Shown piece by piece: positions 1-8,290 of a stretch of 64,000 bases of DNA. The notes beneath the pieces are model-generated. The model saw only the letters and a list, made by a program, of their open reading frames with translations. It had not been told where the DNA came from and did no database searches. The DNA is from Carboxydocella thermautotrophica (GTDB lineage: Bacteria; Bacillota; GCA-003054495; Carboxydocellales; Carboxydocellaceae), in assembly GCA_003054495.1 (NCBI GenBank), contig CP028514.1, positions 1,899,501 through 1,963,500 on the forward strand, in the 5' to 3' direction. The number at the start of each line of letters is the position of its first letter. The stretch's first letter is position 1. Both the position numbers and the translations under genes were made by a program.

Positions 1-285
1 AGGAATGGCATAATGGGCATGTACCAGATCCAGACCCTTCGTTCTGGCCACTTCATAAATGGTGCCGGCCAGGGCCAGATCATACGGGGGGAATTTGAAC
101 ACCGGATAATCTACCGCTGTAACTTCATGCAAGAAAAGATTTTGATGAAAACTGCGCAAACGAAAGGGTCGCTCATAACTGATAATATGCACCTCATGCC
201 CCCGTTCAGCCAGGGCTTCTGCCAGTTCGGTAGCTACTACACCACTTCCACCATATGACGGATAACAAACAATGCCAATCTTCAT
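1..285 (-). CDS. bshA: BshA, bacillithiol glycosyltransferase (N-terminal part, runs off window)
   Basis: This is the first 95 codons of a GT4-family glycosyltransferase; the rest lies left of the window. BshA joins GlcNAc from UDP-GlcNAc to L-malate, the first step of bacillithiol synthesis in the cytoplasm. The start ATG is at 285. The protein opens MKIGIVCYPSYGGSGVVAT, the glycine-rich nucleotide-sugar loop typical of BshA, and continues with ELAEALAERGHEVHIIS. It starts only 3 bases after the stop of the bshB1-like gene, and bshC lies upstream of that, so the three are read as one operon. The assignment rests on this N-terminus plus the pathway context. Confidence 0.9.
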   Translation of the reverse strand, partial: MKIGIVCYPSYGGSGVVATELAEALAERGHEVHIISYERPFRLRSFHQNLFLHEVTAVDYPVFKFPPYDLALAGTIYEVARTKGLDLVHAHYAIP

Positions 286-288
286 TCC

Positions 289-1026
289 TTACCTCCATAT
301 TTCCAGCGGATCTGTCAGGACCAGGGGATTTTTAACCAGAAATCCTTCCCCGAATTCAGCACCAATTTTTGCCCCCCAGAAGCGACAGCGGGTCTCGATC
401 AAATAGGGAAAATGTCCATTTAATCTGGTCGGCAGCCAGCGATTTTCCCGAAAAAACTGGGAACGATGAGCCAGTACCGCTTCCCGTTTGGTTTCATACT
501 CCTCACTGATATCTATGATAAATGATGGATCCGTTTCCCGGTTGATGAAATAGTAAACTATTTCCCGGGGCCGGTAAGGCTCCAGTTCCGGCAGCACCTT
601 GCGCAATCCAGCCTCGAAATGGGCCCGTTCGGCCAGCTGGCTGGCTGCCCGGTGATCAGGATGGCGATCTTCCCAGTAAGGCACCAGCAACAGGCGGGGC
701 CTGACTTGCCGTATGAGGCGCACCAGGGCCGCTACCTGTTCCGGGTCCAGCGCCAGCCCTCCGTCCGGTAACTGCAAATTGATCCGCCAGGTGGCTCCCA
801 GGATTTCTGCTGCCCTCCGGCTTTCTTCCCGTCTTTCCTCCACTGTTCCATTAGTTCCCTGCTCCCCACGGGTCAAATCGGCAATGCCGAATTTTATCCC
901 TTCTTTGCCCCAGCGGGCCATTAGCCCACCAGAGCCGATTTCCGCATCATCCGGATGAGGTCCTACTACCAGAGCCTCTACCTCTACTAAAGCTGCTTCC
1001 CTATCCCTGGTATAGATGATATCCAT
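289..1026 (-). CDS. bshB1: BshB1-type N-acetyl-glucosaminyl-malate deacetylase (LmbE/PIG-L family)
   Basis: A 245-residue zinc deacetylase of the LmbE/PIG-L family. The family signature PHPDDAEIGSGG near residues 23-34 supplies His-Asp-Asp for the metal site, and a later HPDH motif supplies the other histidines. In bacillithiol synthesis this enzyme removes the acetyl group from GlcNAc-malate made by BshA. The start was placed at ATG 1026, which follows GGGAGG at good spacing; a longer reading frame from 1080 would overlap bshC deeply and has no better ribosome site. The gene overlaps the end of bshC by 26 bases. BshB1 rather than the Mca amidase is inferred from the operon. Confidence 0.88.
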   Translation of the reverse strand: MDIIYTRDREAALVEVEALVVGPHPDDAEIGSGGLMARWGKEGIKFGIADLTRGEQGTNGTVEERREESRRAAEILGATWRINLQLPDGGLALDPEQVAALVRLIRQVRPRLLLVPYWEDRHPDHRAASQLAERAHFEAGLRKVLPELEPYRPREIVYYFINRETDPSFIIDISEEYETKREAVLAHRSQFFRENRWLPTRLNGHFPYLIETRCRFWGAKIGAEFGEGFLVKNPLVLTDPLEIWR

Positions 1027-2578
1027 CTTCACTGCCTCCCAGTTCCAGATAGTAGTGTTGCCCCCAATCAAGAGGTGCATGCAGTAAATGATGCAGCCAG
1101 CCTTTACCCCAGCGGCTCAAAAACCAGGTCAGATTCAACACCCGTTCCTGCCTTTTTCCTCCCGGCCAGAGGGTCTGGCGGGCCGCTAGCAAAGCATCTA
1201 TCTGCTGACGGTATTGCCGCCGCAACTTCTGCTCCACTTTGCCTTTTAAATAATCCAGCTGATAAGAAATATAATTCCAGTTCCTGGCCTGCAGTAGTTC
1301 CAGTTCTGGCTCCAATTGAGCCAGATGGGTGAAAAGCTCAGCATGTTCTTTCTGCCAGCGCTCCCGCAAATCTGCCAGTAACTGTTCATGATTCCACCCT
1401 GCCCGACTGGCCAGGCGAAGGTCAATTTCCTGCTGCTCCAGTTCAGCCAGCTCTGGCAGGGACAGCTGCCACTGGTTCAGTACCTTCTTCTGCTCGGGTT
1501 CCACCAGTGTCACACTCCAGCGGGGCAATAAAATGGGCATGGTCTGGCCAAACAGGTGATAGACCTCCCGCAACTGAGCGTAGTAGGCCAGCTCTCCCGG
1601 TCCTGCTACATAGGCTACTGTTGGCAGCAGCCGGTCCTGGGCCAGCGGTCGGGTAGCCACACTGCAGCTGAGGCGCACCGGTTCCTGGACAGCCAGCTCC
1701 AGGCCGAAGGTCAATTCCTGTAGCGTCAGGGCAATCCTCTCGTCATTCTGCAGATAGAACAAGCCGGTCCGGTCTGGAGCCATTGCTAGAGCCGGTTGCC
1801 AGCCGGCAGCAGCCAGCTGCTCTCCCGCCTGACAGATTAAGGCGGGAATCTCTGCCCCTTTGGCCAGGGTCTCCTGCCAGAAGGGTTGTAAAGCCTGGCG
1901 CAGTTCCGGCAACATGGGGTCTACGATCACCAGACCCTGCTCTCCCAGCAAGCGAGCCAGCAGGCGCGCAACCCAGCCAGCAGGTGACCCCGCCCCCTTG
2001 AGAGCCGCTGCCAGCCATTCCCCCGTTTCCGTCCGTCCTGTTCCTTCCGGCAAACAGCGAATCATCTCCCAGATGGTCTGTTCCATCGCCATCGTCATAG
2101 CCAGCAGCCCCGCCGGCTTGCGTCCAGCTCCGGGCGGATCGGGCCAGCGCCACTGCCGCCCGGGCCAGTAACAGTGATTGATTTCCAGCCAGTCATGGTC
2201 CTCACTGGCCAGCCAGAAAACAGGGATTACCTTACTCTGTTCCCGCTCAGCCAGCTCCCGGGCTGCTTTGAGTACAGCCAGTGCCTTGTAAATGGTATAA
2301 AGGGGACCGGTAGCCAGTCCAGCCTGCTGGCCGGTAACTATGGCCACCGTACCCCGTTCCGCCAGGGAGCGAGCATTTTCTACCGCTTTTTCTCCGGCTC
2401 CCAGTTCCCGTTGAAAGCGGGCCAGAGGCTCACTAACCACCGTCCCCAGCCGATAACTGTCAATCACCCGTTTCAACTGCTGCCGCCAGTGCTGGGGCTG
2501 GCGCCAGTCCAGGTCAAACCTCCAGGCCAGGCTAGCAAAATCATGTATGTAATGCTCAGCAATGGTTCTTTTCTTCAT
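1001..2578 (-). CDS. bshC: BshC, putative cysteine ligase of bacillithiol synthesis
   Basis: A 525-residue protein matching the BshC family (formerly YllA) in length and in its conserved segments, for example AIVTGQQAGLATGP and VIPVFWLASEDHDW. BshC is thought to add cysteine to glucosaminyl-malate, the last step of bacillithiol synthesis. The start at ATG 2578 follows AGAGGG at suitable spacing; the frame extends to 2623 without a better start. The 3' end overlaps the deacetylase gene and the three bsh genes form a compact operon in the order bshC-bshB1-bshA. The product is cytoplasmic; no signal peptide or membrane segment is seen. Confidence 0.92.
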   Translation of the reverse strand: MKKRTIAEHYIHDFASLAWRFDLDWRQPQHWRQQLKRVIDSYRLGTVVSEPLARFQRELGAGEKAVENARSLAERGTVAIVTGQQAGLATGPLYTIYKALAVLKAARELAEREQSKVIPVFWLASEDHDWLEINHCYWPGRQWRWPDPPGAGRKPAGLLAMTMAMEQTIWEMIRCLPEGTGRTETGEWLAAALKGAGSPAGWVARLLARLLGEQGLVIVDPMLPELRQALQPFWQETLAKGAEIPALICQAGEQLAAAGWQPALAMAPDRTGLFYLQNDERIALTLQELTFGLELAVQEPVRLSCSVATRPLAQDRLLPTVAYVAGPGELAYYAQLREVYHLFGQTMPILLPRWSVTLVEPEQKKVLNQWQLSLPELAELEQQEIDLRLASRAGWNHEQLLADLRERWQKEHAELFTHLAQLEPELELLQARNWNYISYQLDYLKGKVEQKLRRQYRQQIDALLAARQTLWPGGKRQERVLNLTWFLSRWGKGWLHHLLHAPLDWGQHYYLELGGSEDGYHLYQG

Positions 2579-2632
2579 CCAAAGCCCTCTTTTCCAACTG
2601 ATGTTATAATCAAATTTTAGCACCGGGGCCAG

Positions 2633-2665
2633 AAAAAAACAAACCGAAAGCTTTAGCTTCCGGTT
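2633..2665 (-). terminator. Rho-independent terminator after the YlbF gene
   Basis: On the minus strand an 11-base stem (AACCGGAAGCT / AGCTTTCGGTT, one mismatch) with a two-base loop is followed by TGTTTTTTT. The first stem arm overlaps the last codons of the YlbF-family gene. It separates that gene from the bacillithiol operon. Confidence 0.85.
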
Positions 2666-3015
2666 TTCATCTGTTTTTCCCAGTCCATATCCAGGCCCAC
2701 TGCTTCTCCAATGATCTTCTGAATATCAAACATCAGCCGGCTAAAAGCATATTCTGCCTGAAAAAATTCCGCAATATCCCGGTTAGCCGCCAGCAGGTTA
2801 AAGAGATTCTGGAGCTGGCTCAATTCCTCCTCAATTTTTTGCCCCTGTAACTGCCTGGCCTGGATTTCCAGCTGTTTCTGGCGAAAATCTACAATCCGCT
2901 GCCAGGTTTCCTTATCTTTTTCCAGTTTTTCTTTAATTTTAGTATAGCTCAAAAATTCAGGAGATGCTTTTAATGCCCGGGCCAGCTCATAGGCCTTGTC
3001 ATAGACATTGACCAT
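2653..3015 (-). CDS. YlbF/YmcA family protein (DUF964)
   Basis: A 120-residue all-helical protein of the YlbF/YmcA (Com_YlbF) family. It begins MVNVYDKAYELARALKASPE and has the family's pattern of an N-terminal helical hairpin followed by a long charged helix and a short C-terminal helix. In Bacillus, YlbF and YmcA partner with YaaT and affect RNase Y-dependent RNA processing and competence/sporulation. Whether this copy does the same is inference. The start ATG at 3015 has a perfect AGGAGG 7 bases upstream; the frame open to 3141 overlaps the permease gene and is not supported. The gene follows the ABC permease by 37 bases. Confidence 0.85.
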   Translation of the reverse strand: MVNVYDKAYELARALKASPEFLSYTKIKEKLEKDKETWQRIVDFRQKQLEIQARQLQGQKIEEELSQLQNLFNLLAANRDIAEFFQAEYAFSRLMFDIQKIIGEAVGLDMDWEKQMKTGS

Positions 3016-3052
3016 GGCAATAACCTCCTTCCGCATATATCTTAGCATATGC

Positions 3053-4216
3053 TCAGAGGTAGCGTAAAGCCTCTGCCGGGTCCAATTTTGCCCCTTGCCG
3101 GGCTGGCCAGTAACCAGCCGCCAGGCCCAGGAAGATAGCACCTGCCAGCATCATTAAAGCTAGCTGTGGGTACCAGGCAGTAAGTTCCAGTCCTGCCACC
3201 AACCTGGGCAAGACCAATCTGGCTGCCAGGATGCCCAGCCAGTAGCCTGCCACAGCGCCCAGGGAACACAAAAGCGCCGCTTCCAGCAAGAAGATGCGGA
3301 TAATATGCTGTTGACGGTACCCGATGGCCCGCAATATACCGATTTCCCTGGTCCGCTCTTTAACTGAGGCCAACTGGTTGGCTATTACCATCATTCCAGC
3401 CACCAATACTACCAGCAGGGTTATCAGCAGGCCAAATTTTTTCACCCGCTCCAGCAGTTCCAGCCGGGCTGTCTCCACCTGCCGCAGCAAGCGCACTTCT
3501 GTATCCGGCAATAGGGACGCCAGCCTCGAACGCAGCTCCTCCTGTTCTGCCATACTGGTCTCTTGATTGCGAAAAGCCAGTACCTCTACAAAACTCAAGG
3601 CTCCAGTCTGTCCGGCGACTGCCTGCAGGTCAGAAATGTTCATGAAGAGCAGCCCGTCCTCCTCCTGACCAGTAGCAGCCAGAATCCCGGTAAGTGTCAC
3701 CCACCGGTCTTTCACCTTAAGGCGCTGACCTATTTGCCAGTTTCTGGCCCTGGCCAATTCTGCACCGGCTGCAGCTTCACCGGCAGCCCGGGGCCACTGA
3801 CCCTGGATCTGCCAGTAATTGCGGATCTGGCGTTCTTCCTGCCATTTTAACCCTACTACCAGATTGTTCTCTCCCTCCACCGGCAATGAGGCTAAGAACT
3901 TGGGAGCAATAACTTCCAGCTCTTTTTGTTTACCTAAAACCGACAACAACGAGAGGGGTAAGTGCTTTACCTCATAGGTTACTTCTGCCCCCACCGGCAT
4001 CCCGCCATAGGTATAGTTCCACTCCTCCTGTCTGGGAACAATCACCAGCCGGGTCCCATTGCCCCGCAGTTGGCGGCTGAGGTCCGTTTCCATCATCCAG
4101 GTTATGGCCAGCAGGGCTACAACTGTAGCTACTCCAAGAGCCAGCCCCAGCAGGATGAGCAGGGTTTTACGAAATCGGCGGCGCAAATTATTGAGCGCAA
4201 TATCCCAGAGATTCAT
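3053..4216 (-). CDS. FtsX/MacB-type ABC transporter permease
   Basis: A 387-residue membrane protein with one N-terminal transmembrane helix (about residues 18-40), a large extracytoplasmic domain, and three C-terminal helices (about 265-385). This is the FtsX/MacB-type permease fold. The segment after the first C-terminal helix, ASVKERTREIGILRAIGY, is the usual coupling motif. It ends with the stretch DPAEALRYL shared with the second permease at 4905-6104 (DPVTALRYL), so the two are paralogous partners. The ATPase gene overlaps its start by 29 bases, and a DUF2318 gene lies further upstream in the same run. A role in iron uptake is inferred only from the operon make-up. Confidence 0.88.
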   Translation of the reverse strand: MNLWDIALNNLRRRFRKTLLILLGLALGVATVVALLAITWMMETDLSRQLRGNGTRLVIVPRQEEWNYTYGGMPVGAEVTYEVKHLPLSLLSVLGKQKELEVIAPKFLASLPVEGENNLVVGLKWQEERQIRNYWQIQGQWPRAAGEAAAGAELARARNWQIGQRLKVKDRWVTLTGILAATGQEEDGLLFMNISDLQAVAGQTGALSFVEVLAFRNQETSMAEQEELRSRLASLLPDTEVRLLRQVETARLELLERVKKFGLLITLLVVLVAGMMVIANQLASVKERTREIGILRAIGYRQQHIIRIFLLEAALLCSLGAVAGYWLGILAARLVLPRLVAGLELTAWYPQLALMMLAGAIFLGLAAGYWPARQGAKLDPAEALRYL

Positions 4217-4892
4217 GCTTTATCACCTTTTCCACCAGGCCATCACGGATCAGCAGCGCCCGGTGCATATATTTCAATGTCTCTAAGTTGTGGGTGACCA
4301 TAATAATGGTCTGCCCTTCCCGATTCAATGCCTGAAACAGTTCCATTATTTCCTGTCCGGTTTTGCTATCCAGGGCCCCGGTAGGTTCATCAGCAAAAAT
4401 AATCGGCGGCTGGTTGACTATAGCCCTGGCGATGGCCACCCGTTCCTGTTCACCACCGGACAGCTGATTGGGCAAACGATTCAGTTTATTTCCCAGTCCT
4501 ACTTTTTCCAGCACCAGTGCGGCCATATCCCGTTGCTCCCCTTTGGGCCGGCCGCTGATGGCCAGAGGCAACATAACATTTTCCAGGGCGGTCAGATAAG
4601 GCAACAGCTGAAACTGCTGGAACACAAAACCAACATATTCGCTGCGAAAATCGGCCAGCTGCTCCTGGTCCAGGCTGTAAACATCGATACCATCTATTTC
4701 TAGCTTCCCCGATGTAGGTGGGTTCAATCCCCCTAAAATGCTGAGCAAAGTACTTTTCCCTGAGCCGGAAGGCCCAATGATGCCCAGGAATTCTCCGGCT
4801 TCCACATTGAAACTGGCCTCCGCCATGGCTATAACCTTATCCTCACCGCTACTATACTCTTTACGCAATTTTTCCGCCTTGATTAAAGCCAT
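4188..4892 (-). CDS. ABC transporter ATP-binding protein (LolD/MacB type)
   Basis: A 234-residue ABC ATPase of the MacB/LolD group. Seen are Walker [10 protein letters not shown] (about residues 40-48), the Q-loop [10 protein letters not shown], the signature [16 protein letters not shown], Walker [14 protein letters not shown] and the switch histidine in VTHNLET. It should power the two flanking FtsX-type permeases. The start ATG at 4892 has AAGGGGTG upstream; an in-frame GTG at 4901 lies inside that ribosome site. Its 3' end overlaps the downstream permease gene, which suggests translational coupling. The substrate is not shown by the sequence of this subunit. Confidence 0.92.
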   Translation of the reverse strand: MALIKAEKLRKEYSSGEDKVIAMAEASFNVEAGEFLGIIGPSGSGKSTLLSILGGLNPPTSGKLEIDGIDVYSLDQEQLADFRSEYVGFVFQQFQLLPYLTALENVMLPLAISGRPKGEQRDMAALVLEKVGLGNKLNRLPNQLSGGEQERVAIARAIVNQPPIIFADEPTGALDSKTGQEIMELFQALNREGQTIIMVTHNLETLKYMHRALLIRDGLVEKVIKHESLGYCAQ

Positions 4893-4904
4893 CTCTTTCA
4901 CCCC

Positions 4905-6104
4905 TTATAAATACCGCAAAGCTGTGACCGGATCCAGTCGAGAACCCTGCCAGGCCGGCCAAAAAGCTGCTAGCAGCCCTAACAGCAGGGCACCGCCCAT
5001 ACTGATTACAGCCACCAGCGGGTCCCAGGGAACCGGAACTTCCATCCCGGCCACCAGAGGGGCACCCAGACTAGCCAGCAAAGTGCCACTGCCAAAGCCA
5101 GCCACGCCAGCCGCCAGCCCCAGTACCGCTGCTTCGGTGCAAATAATTGTTATGATATGGCTGCGCCGGTACCCGATGGCCCGTAAAATCCCGATTTCTC
5201 TGGTTCTCTCCTTCACTGCTCCAGACATAGTCAACAAGACCATAACTGCTCCCAGGAACAGAATCAACCCGGCCAGAGCCAACGCAAAAAGGGCAAACCG
5301 TTCCACAATGGCCTTGCGGGCCTCCACTGCGGCTTTTACCGCCATTACTCTGGTGCCTGGCAATTTTTCCGTCAATTGTCGTACGATATCGTCAATGGGA
5401 CAGGTATTACAAAGAGCTGCCAGTTCCAGGAAAGTAACCTTTTTTTCTTTGCCGGTCAGCTTCTGCATGGTAGTCAGATCCAGCCAGAGGGCCCGGTCTT
5501 CTTCCCCACCAGTAGGCTCAATTACCCCTTTGATGCGGAGAGTCTGTCCTTTTACCTGCAGGGTTTGGCCCACATCCAGTTGCCAGCGTTCAGCGACCGC
5601 TGCTCCCAGCAAAACCTCATCAGCTTGCAGCTCAATCACCGGAAATTTAGGGGCATATTGTACGGGCTGACCTGCAGGGCTAATTCGGATTTGCCACCAT
5701 TTCTTTAGCCGCAGCTCCGCCGGAAAGCGCACTCCTATGCCCAGCACCCGTCCGCGTTCACTGTTCAACACGCCCAGCAGCTTGGGGGCCACCACAGCAA
5801 TGCTTTCCCGGTTTTTAATAGTACGCACCTGTTCAGCCATCGTTTCCGGCACTAAATTTTCCTTCACTACCGCCCCCGGCAAGCTCACCCCACCATAGCT
5901 GAAACTTTGCCTGTTTTCCGCTGGCAATATCAGGATATTGGCCCCAATCTGGTCAAACTTGTCCCCGATCTCCGTCCGCATGGAAGTAGTGAGCAAATAT
6001 AGCCCTACAACGGTGCTTACACTTAGGACCAGGCTTAAAAGCAAAAAGAAAGTGCGCCCCTTCTGGCGACGCAGATTATTGAGCGCAATGGTTAACAGTC
6101 CCAT
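4905..6104 (-). CDS. FtsX/MacB-type ABC transporter permease (paralog of the gene at 3053-4216)
   Basis: A 399-residue permease with the same four-helix layout as the downstream permease: one helix near the N-terminus, a long external domain, and three helices at the C-terminus. It begins [20 protein letters not shown] and contains GAVKERTREIGILRAIGY. The external domain has a pair of cysteines, CNTC, near residues 231-234 which the paralog lacks. Two distinct permeases plus one ATPase next to a DUF2318 gene is the arrangement of the ABC section in Campylobacter p19-type iron loci (recalled, not checked). Confidence 0.88.
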   Translation of the reverse strand: MGLLTIALNNLRRQKGRTFFLLLSLVLSVSTVVGLYLLTTSMRTEIGDKFDQIGANILILPAENRQSFSYGGVSLPGAVVKENLVPETMAEQVRTIKNRESIAVVAPKLLGVLNSERGRVLGIGVRFPAELRLKKWWQIRISPAGQPVQYAPKFPVIELQADEVLLGAAVAERWQLDVGQTLQVKGQTLRIKGVIEPTGGEEDRALWLDLTTMQKLTGKEKKVTFLELAALCNTCPIDDIVRQLTEKLPGTRVMAVKAAVEARKAIVERFALFALALAGLILFLGAVMVLLTMSGAVKERTREIGILRAIGYRRSHIITIICTEAAVLGLAAGVAGFGSGTLLASLGAPLVAGMEVPVPWDPLVAVISMGGALLLGLLAAFWPAWQGSRLDPVTALRYL

Positions 6105-6124
6105 AAGCTGAGCCTCCTGTAGCT

Positions 6125-6622
6125 CTACTGAATTTCGCTGACCTGTCCGCCACGCCAGGCATAACTCTTTATTTTAGCCCCGTTCTTGAAAATATCCACC
6201 TGAATATGACAGCCAAAATCCTGCACCCGGGCATCTACCTGGCTGTTATCCCCGGTCTGCTGGCGATAAAAACTTAAAGCCTGCTGCTTGATCTTCTCCA
6301 GGTCCGCAGCGCCCAGCCGGGTTCCGCCACCACCGCAGCCCCCACTGCCACAGCCACCACCGCTAACAACAGCACTGCCGCTGCCACCACAACAGCCGCC
6401 GCCTCCCGCCGCAGGATAGGCCAGTTGCTGGTAACCATAGTTGTCGGATTGGAATTGGGCAGGGTAGAAGTTGTTAATTGCATTATCTTTCAGGTTATAC
6501 CAGATTTTGACCCCTAACAAAATCGCTCCTGTACTGACCAGAAAGATGATCCAGTAAAAAATCCGCCAGCGTTTTTCGGCATCCTGGTCTACATCTTCCA
6601 CCAAAATGATCCTGTCTTCCAT
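6125..6622 (-). CDS. Gly/Cys-rich single-pass membrane protein of unknown function
   Basis: A 165-residue protein I do not recognise. It has a charged N-terminus, one transmembrane helix (about residues 23-40), then a linker that is almost only glycine and cysteine (about 72-98, with GGGGCCGGSGS and GGGCGSGGCGGGG), then a C-terminal domain of about 65 residues with one cysteine (DFGCHIQVDIF). Clustered cysteines on a flexible glycine arm outside the membrane could bind metal; this is inference. It sits between the DUF2318 gene (13-base gap) and a permease gene, so it probably belongs to the same transport system. Start ATG 6622 has AGGAGGGG upstream. Confidence 0.75.
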   Translation of the reverse strand: MEDRIILVEDVDQDAEKRWRIFYWIIFLVSTGAILLGVKIWYNLKDNAINNFYPAQFQSDNYGYQQLAYPAAGGGGCCGGSGSAVVSGGGCGSGGCGGGGTRLGAADLEKIKQQALSFYRQQTGDNSQVDARVQDFGCHIQVDIFKNGAKIKSYAWRGGQVSEIQ

Positions 6623-6637
6623 GAACAAACCCCTCCT

Positions 6638-7249
6638 TTATACCCGCGGTTGCCAGGCCCGCAGTTCTTTTTCATCAAAGACCATCTTGCCATCCTTAAC
6701 TTCATACTTTACCTCATCGGGAGGATAGGTCAGGCAGCCACCACTAACCCCTTTCAGATCTTCCAGGGTCCAGCGGGTACCACAGACATTGCAGACCAAT
6801 TCATTTCCTTCAATATGGAAGCTGGTTCCAGAACAGGGTTCGCAGAAAGATACTGCTCCTACAACCCGGCCAGACGGAGCCACATAGGCAGTAATAGGCA
6901 AGGAATTGAAAGTGGTGCCATTGGGCAAAGTCACTTTCTGGTTAGGGATTTCAAACTTTACGATCTTGTTGTTTTTTACCAGCTCCAGATCAAGATAGAT
7001 TTTCCCGTCCTTGAATTCCGGTTGAACCACAGTTTGTTCTATTTTCTGCGCAGCGTCATAAGTCACCTGGGTACCAACATTATAGGTTCCCACATTAGCC
7101 TTATCTGTAGCTGCCGTCTGACTGGACGTCTTTAGCGCCACCGCTCCCCCTACAATAGCCAGGGACAGAACAACCGCTGCCGGCAGCAGCCAGCTATTCT
7201 TTTTCTTACCCTGTAATACCATGGACTTTTTGTCTACTCTTTTTGCCAT
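6638..7249 (-). CDS. DUF2318 domain protein (Fe-S-membrane type), membrane-anchored
   Basis: A 203-residue protein with one N-terminal transmembrane anchor (about residues 18-40) and an extracytoplasmic DUF2318 domain. The diagnostic part is FCEPCSGTSFHIEGNELVCN followed by VCGTRWTLEDL and GGCLTYPP: paired cysteines that form a rubredoxin-like metal or heme-like site. DUF2318 proteins are linked with ferrous iron import through FTR1/P19/FtsX-type transporters. It is the first gene of the run leading through the Gly/Cys-rich protein, two permeases and ATPase. Start ATG 7249 follows AGGAGGAGACCAAA. FTR1 and P19 themselves are not in the window. Confidence 0.85.
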   Translation of the reverse strand: MAKRVDKKSMVLQGKKKNSWLLPAAVVLSLAIVGGAVALKTSSQTAATDKANVGTYNVGTQVTYDAAQKIEQTVVQPEFKDGKIYLDLELVKNNKIVKFEIPNQKVTLPNGTTFNSLPITAYVAPSGRVVGAVSFCEPCSGTSFHIEGNELVCNVCGTRWTLEDLKGVSGGCLTYPPDEVKYEVKDGKMVFDEKELRAWQPRV

Positions 7250-7290
7250 TTTGGTCTCCTCCTTTTACATCGCGTAGTATATTGTCTTGT

Positions 7291-7333
7291 TAAAAAGGTG
7301 GCCTCTTAGCAAAAAAAGATCAGAAGGCCACCT
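7291..7333 (-). terminator. Terminator at the end of the blaR1-like gene
   Basis: Minus-strand stem AGGTGGCCT (7333-7325) pairs with AGGCCACCT (7304-7296) and is followed by TTTTTAA. The stop codon of the M56 peptidase lies inside the loop. It separates the regulator pair from the DUF2318 transport operon. Confidence 0.8.
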
Positions 7334-8289
7334 GCCATCATCCAGATAGTGCCAAGGGCCAGTAACCCCCAGCCCGCATGTCCAGGTAGTTGTTCCTCTT
7401 CCAGCAAAGCCTCTATTCTTTGCTGCAGTTTGCCTTTGCCTCCCAAACGCGCAAGGGGCAAAAAGTTATCCAGGGCGAGACGCCAGCCACTTAAAGGCGT
7501 GTTCAATCTTCTGGTTTTTAACAGGGCCTGGGCCAGGGCCAGGGGATTAGCCCCCAGGTTGCCCGCTTTCCCATCAGCCAGTTGCTCTTTAAGCTGTTCC
7601 CAGTGACGAAAAACCAAGGGGGATAGGCCGGTAAACAACAACAAATCCCGCAATAACACCAGCAGCCAGGTACGGCGGTTATCACCCCTCTGACAGTGGG
7701 CGATTTCATGGGCCAGCACCGCTGTCAGCTCTTCCTCATCCAGTTCGACCACCAGCGGGCGGGAGAGGATAAGCACCGGCTGCCAGAATCCGCTGATAAA
7801 CGCCTGTCCCAGGGGCAAATCGGTCAGTATCACAGCTGGAGGTTTAATGCCAGCTGTGTTTGCCAGATAATTGACTTTACTGAGAATCCCCCGGTAGTCT
7901 TCCTGCAAATAACCATAGCGGTTAATCAGGCGACGGGTTAGGATCAAAGCAGCTCCTGCTTTTACAACCCCGACCACCAGCGCTACCAGAAATAGCGGCG
8001 TCAATATCACCGCCAGGGCCGTCCCGGCCTGACAAAGCCAGCTCTGTAGCCGCCCAGGCCAACCAGCTATTCCCTCCGGGCCCGCTACCAGGACACAGCT
8101 GCGATTGAGCTGAAAAAACATGCTGATGCCGTAAATCACAAACGGTAGCAAGAGAGGGGTTAACCACAGCCTTTCCAGCCAGACTCTGCCCAGTTTTTTA
8201 TCACTAAGCCGGTGCCAGAAAAGCACCACCGGCACTGTGATCGGCAAGCCAAAGGCAGCATAGATGAGCAAAGGATGCAGCTTAGACAA
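7306..8289 (-). CDS. BlaR1-like M56 family membrane metallopeptidase
   Basis: A 327-residue multi-pass membrane protein of peptidase family M56 (BlaR1/MecR1). Helices lie near residues 8-25, 40-58, 80-115, 210-225 and 305-325, and the zinc motif VLAHEIAHCQRGDN is near residue 190. It lacks the C-terminal penicillin-binding sensor domain of true BlaR1, so it is a short form. The usual role is to cleave the BlaI-type repressor when a signal arrives. It starts one base after the stop of the blaI-like gene, using TTG at 8289 with AGGAGG eight bases upstream. The signal is unknown and no beta-lactamase gene is next to it. Confidence 0.85.
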   Translation of the reverse strand: MSKLHPLLIYAAFGLPITVPVVLFWHRLSDKKLGRVWLERLWLTPLLLPFVIYGISMFFQLNRSCVLVAGPEGIAGWPGRLQSWLCQAGTALAVILTPLFLVALVVGVVKAGAALILTRRLINRYGYLQEDYRGILSKVNYLANTAGIKPPAVILTDLPLGQAFISGFWQPVLILSRPLVVELDEEELTAVLAHEIAHCQRGDNRRTWLLVLLRDLLLFTGLSPLVFRHWEQLKEQLADGKAGNLGANPLALAQALLKTRRLNTPLSGWRLALDNFLPLARLGGKGKLQQRIEALLEEEQLPGHAGWGLLALGTIWMMAGGLLIFFC

Positions 8290-8290
8290 A

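Noticed and set aside
1743-2153. 136-codon frame overlapping bshC
   Set aside because: Shadow frame, Gly/Arg-rich, no ribosome site; bshC is well supported.
4738-5670. 310-codon plus-strand frame opposite the permease
   Set aside because: Rich in Ser/Thr/Pro/Arg as typical for antisense of membrane genes; no start signal.
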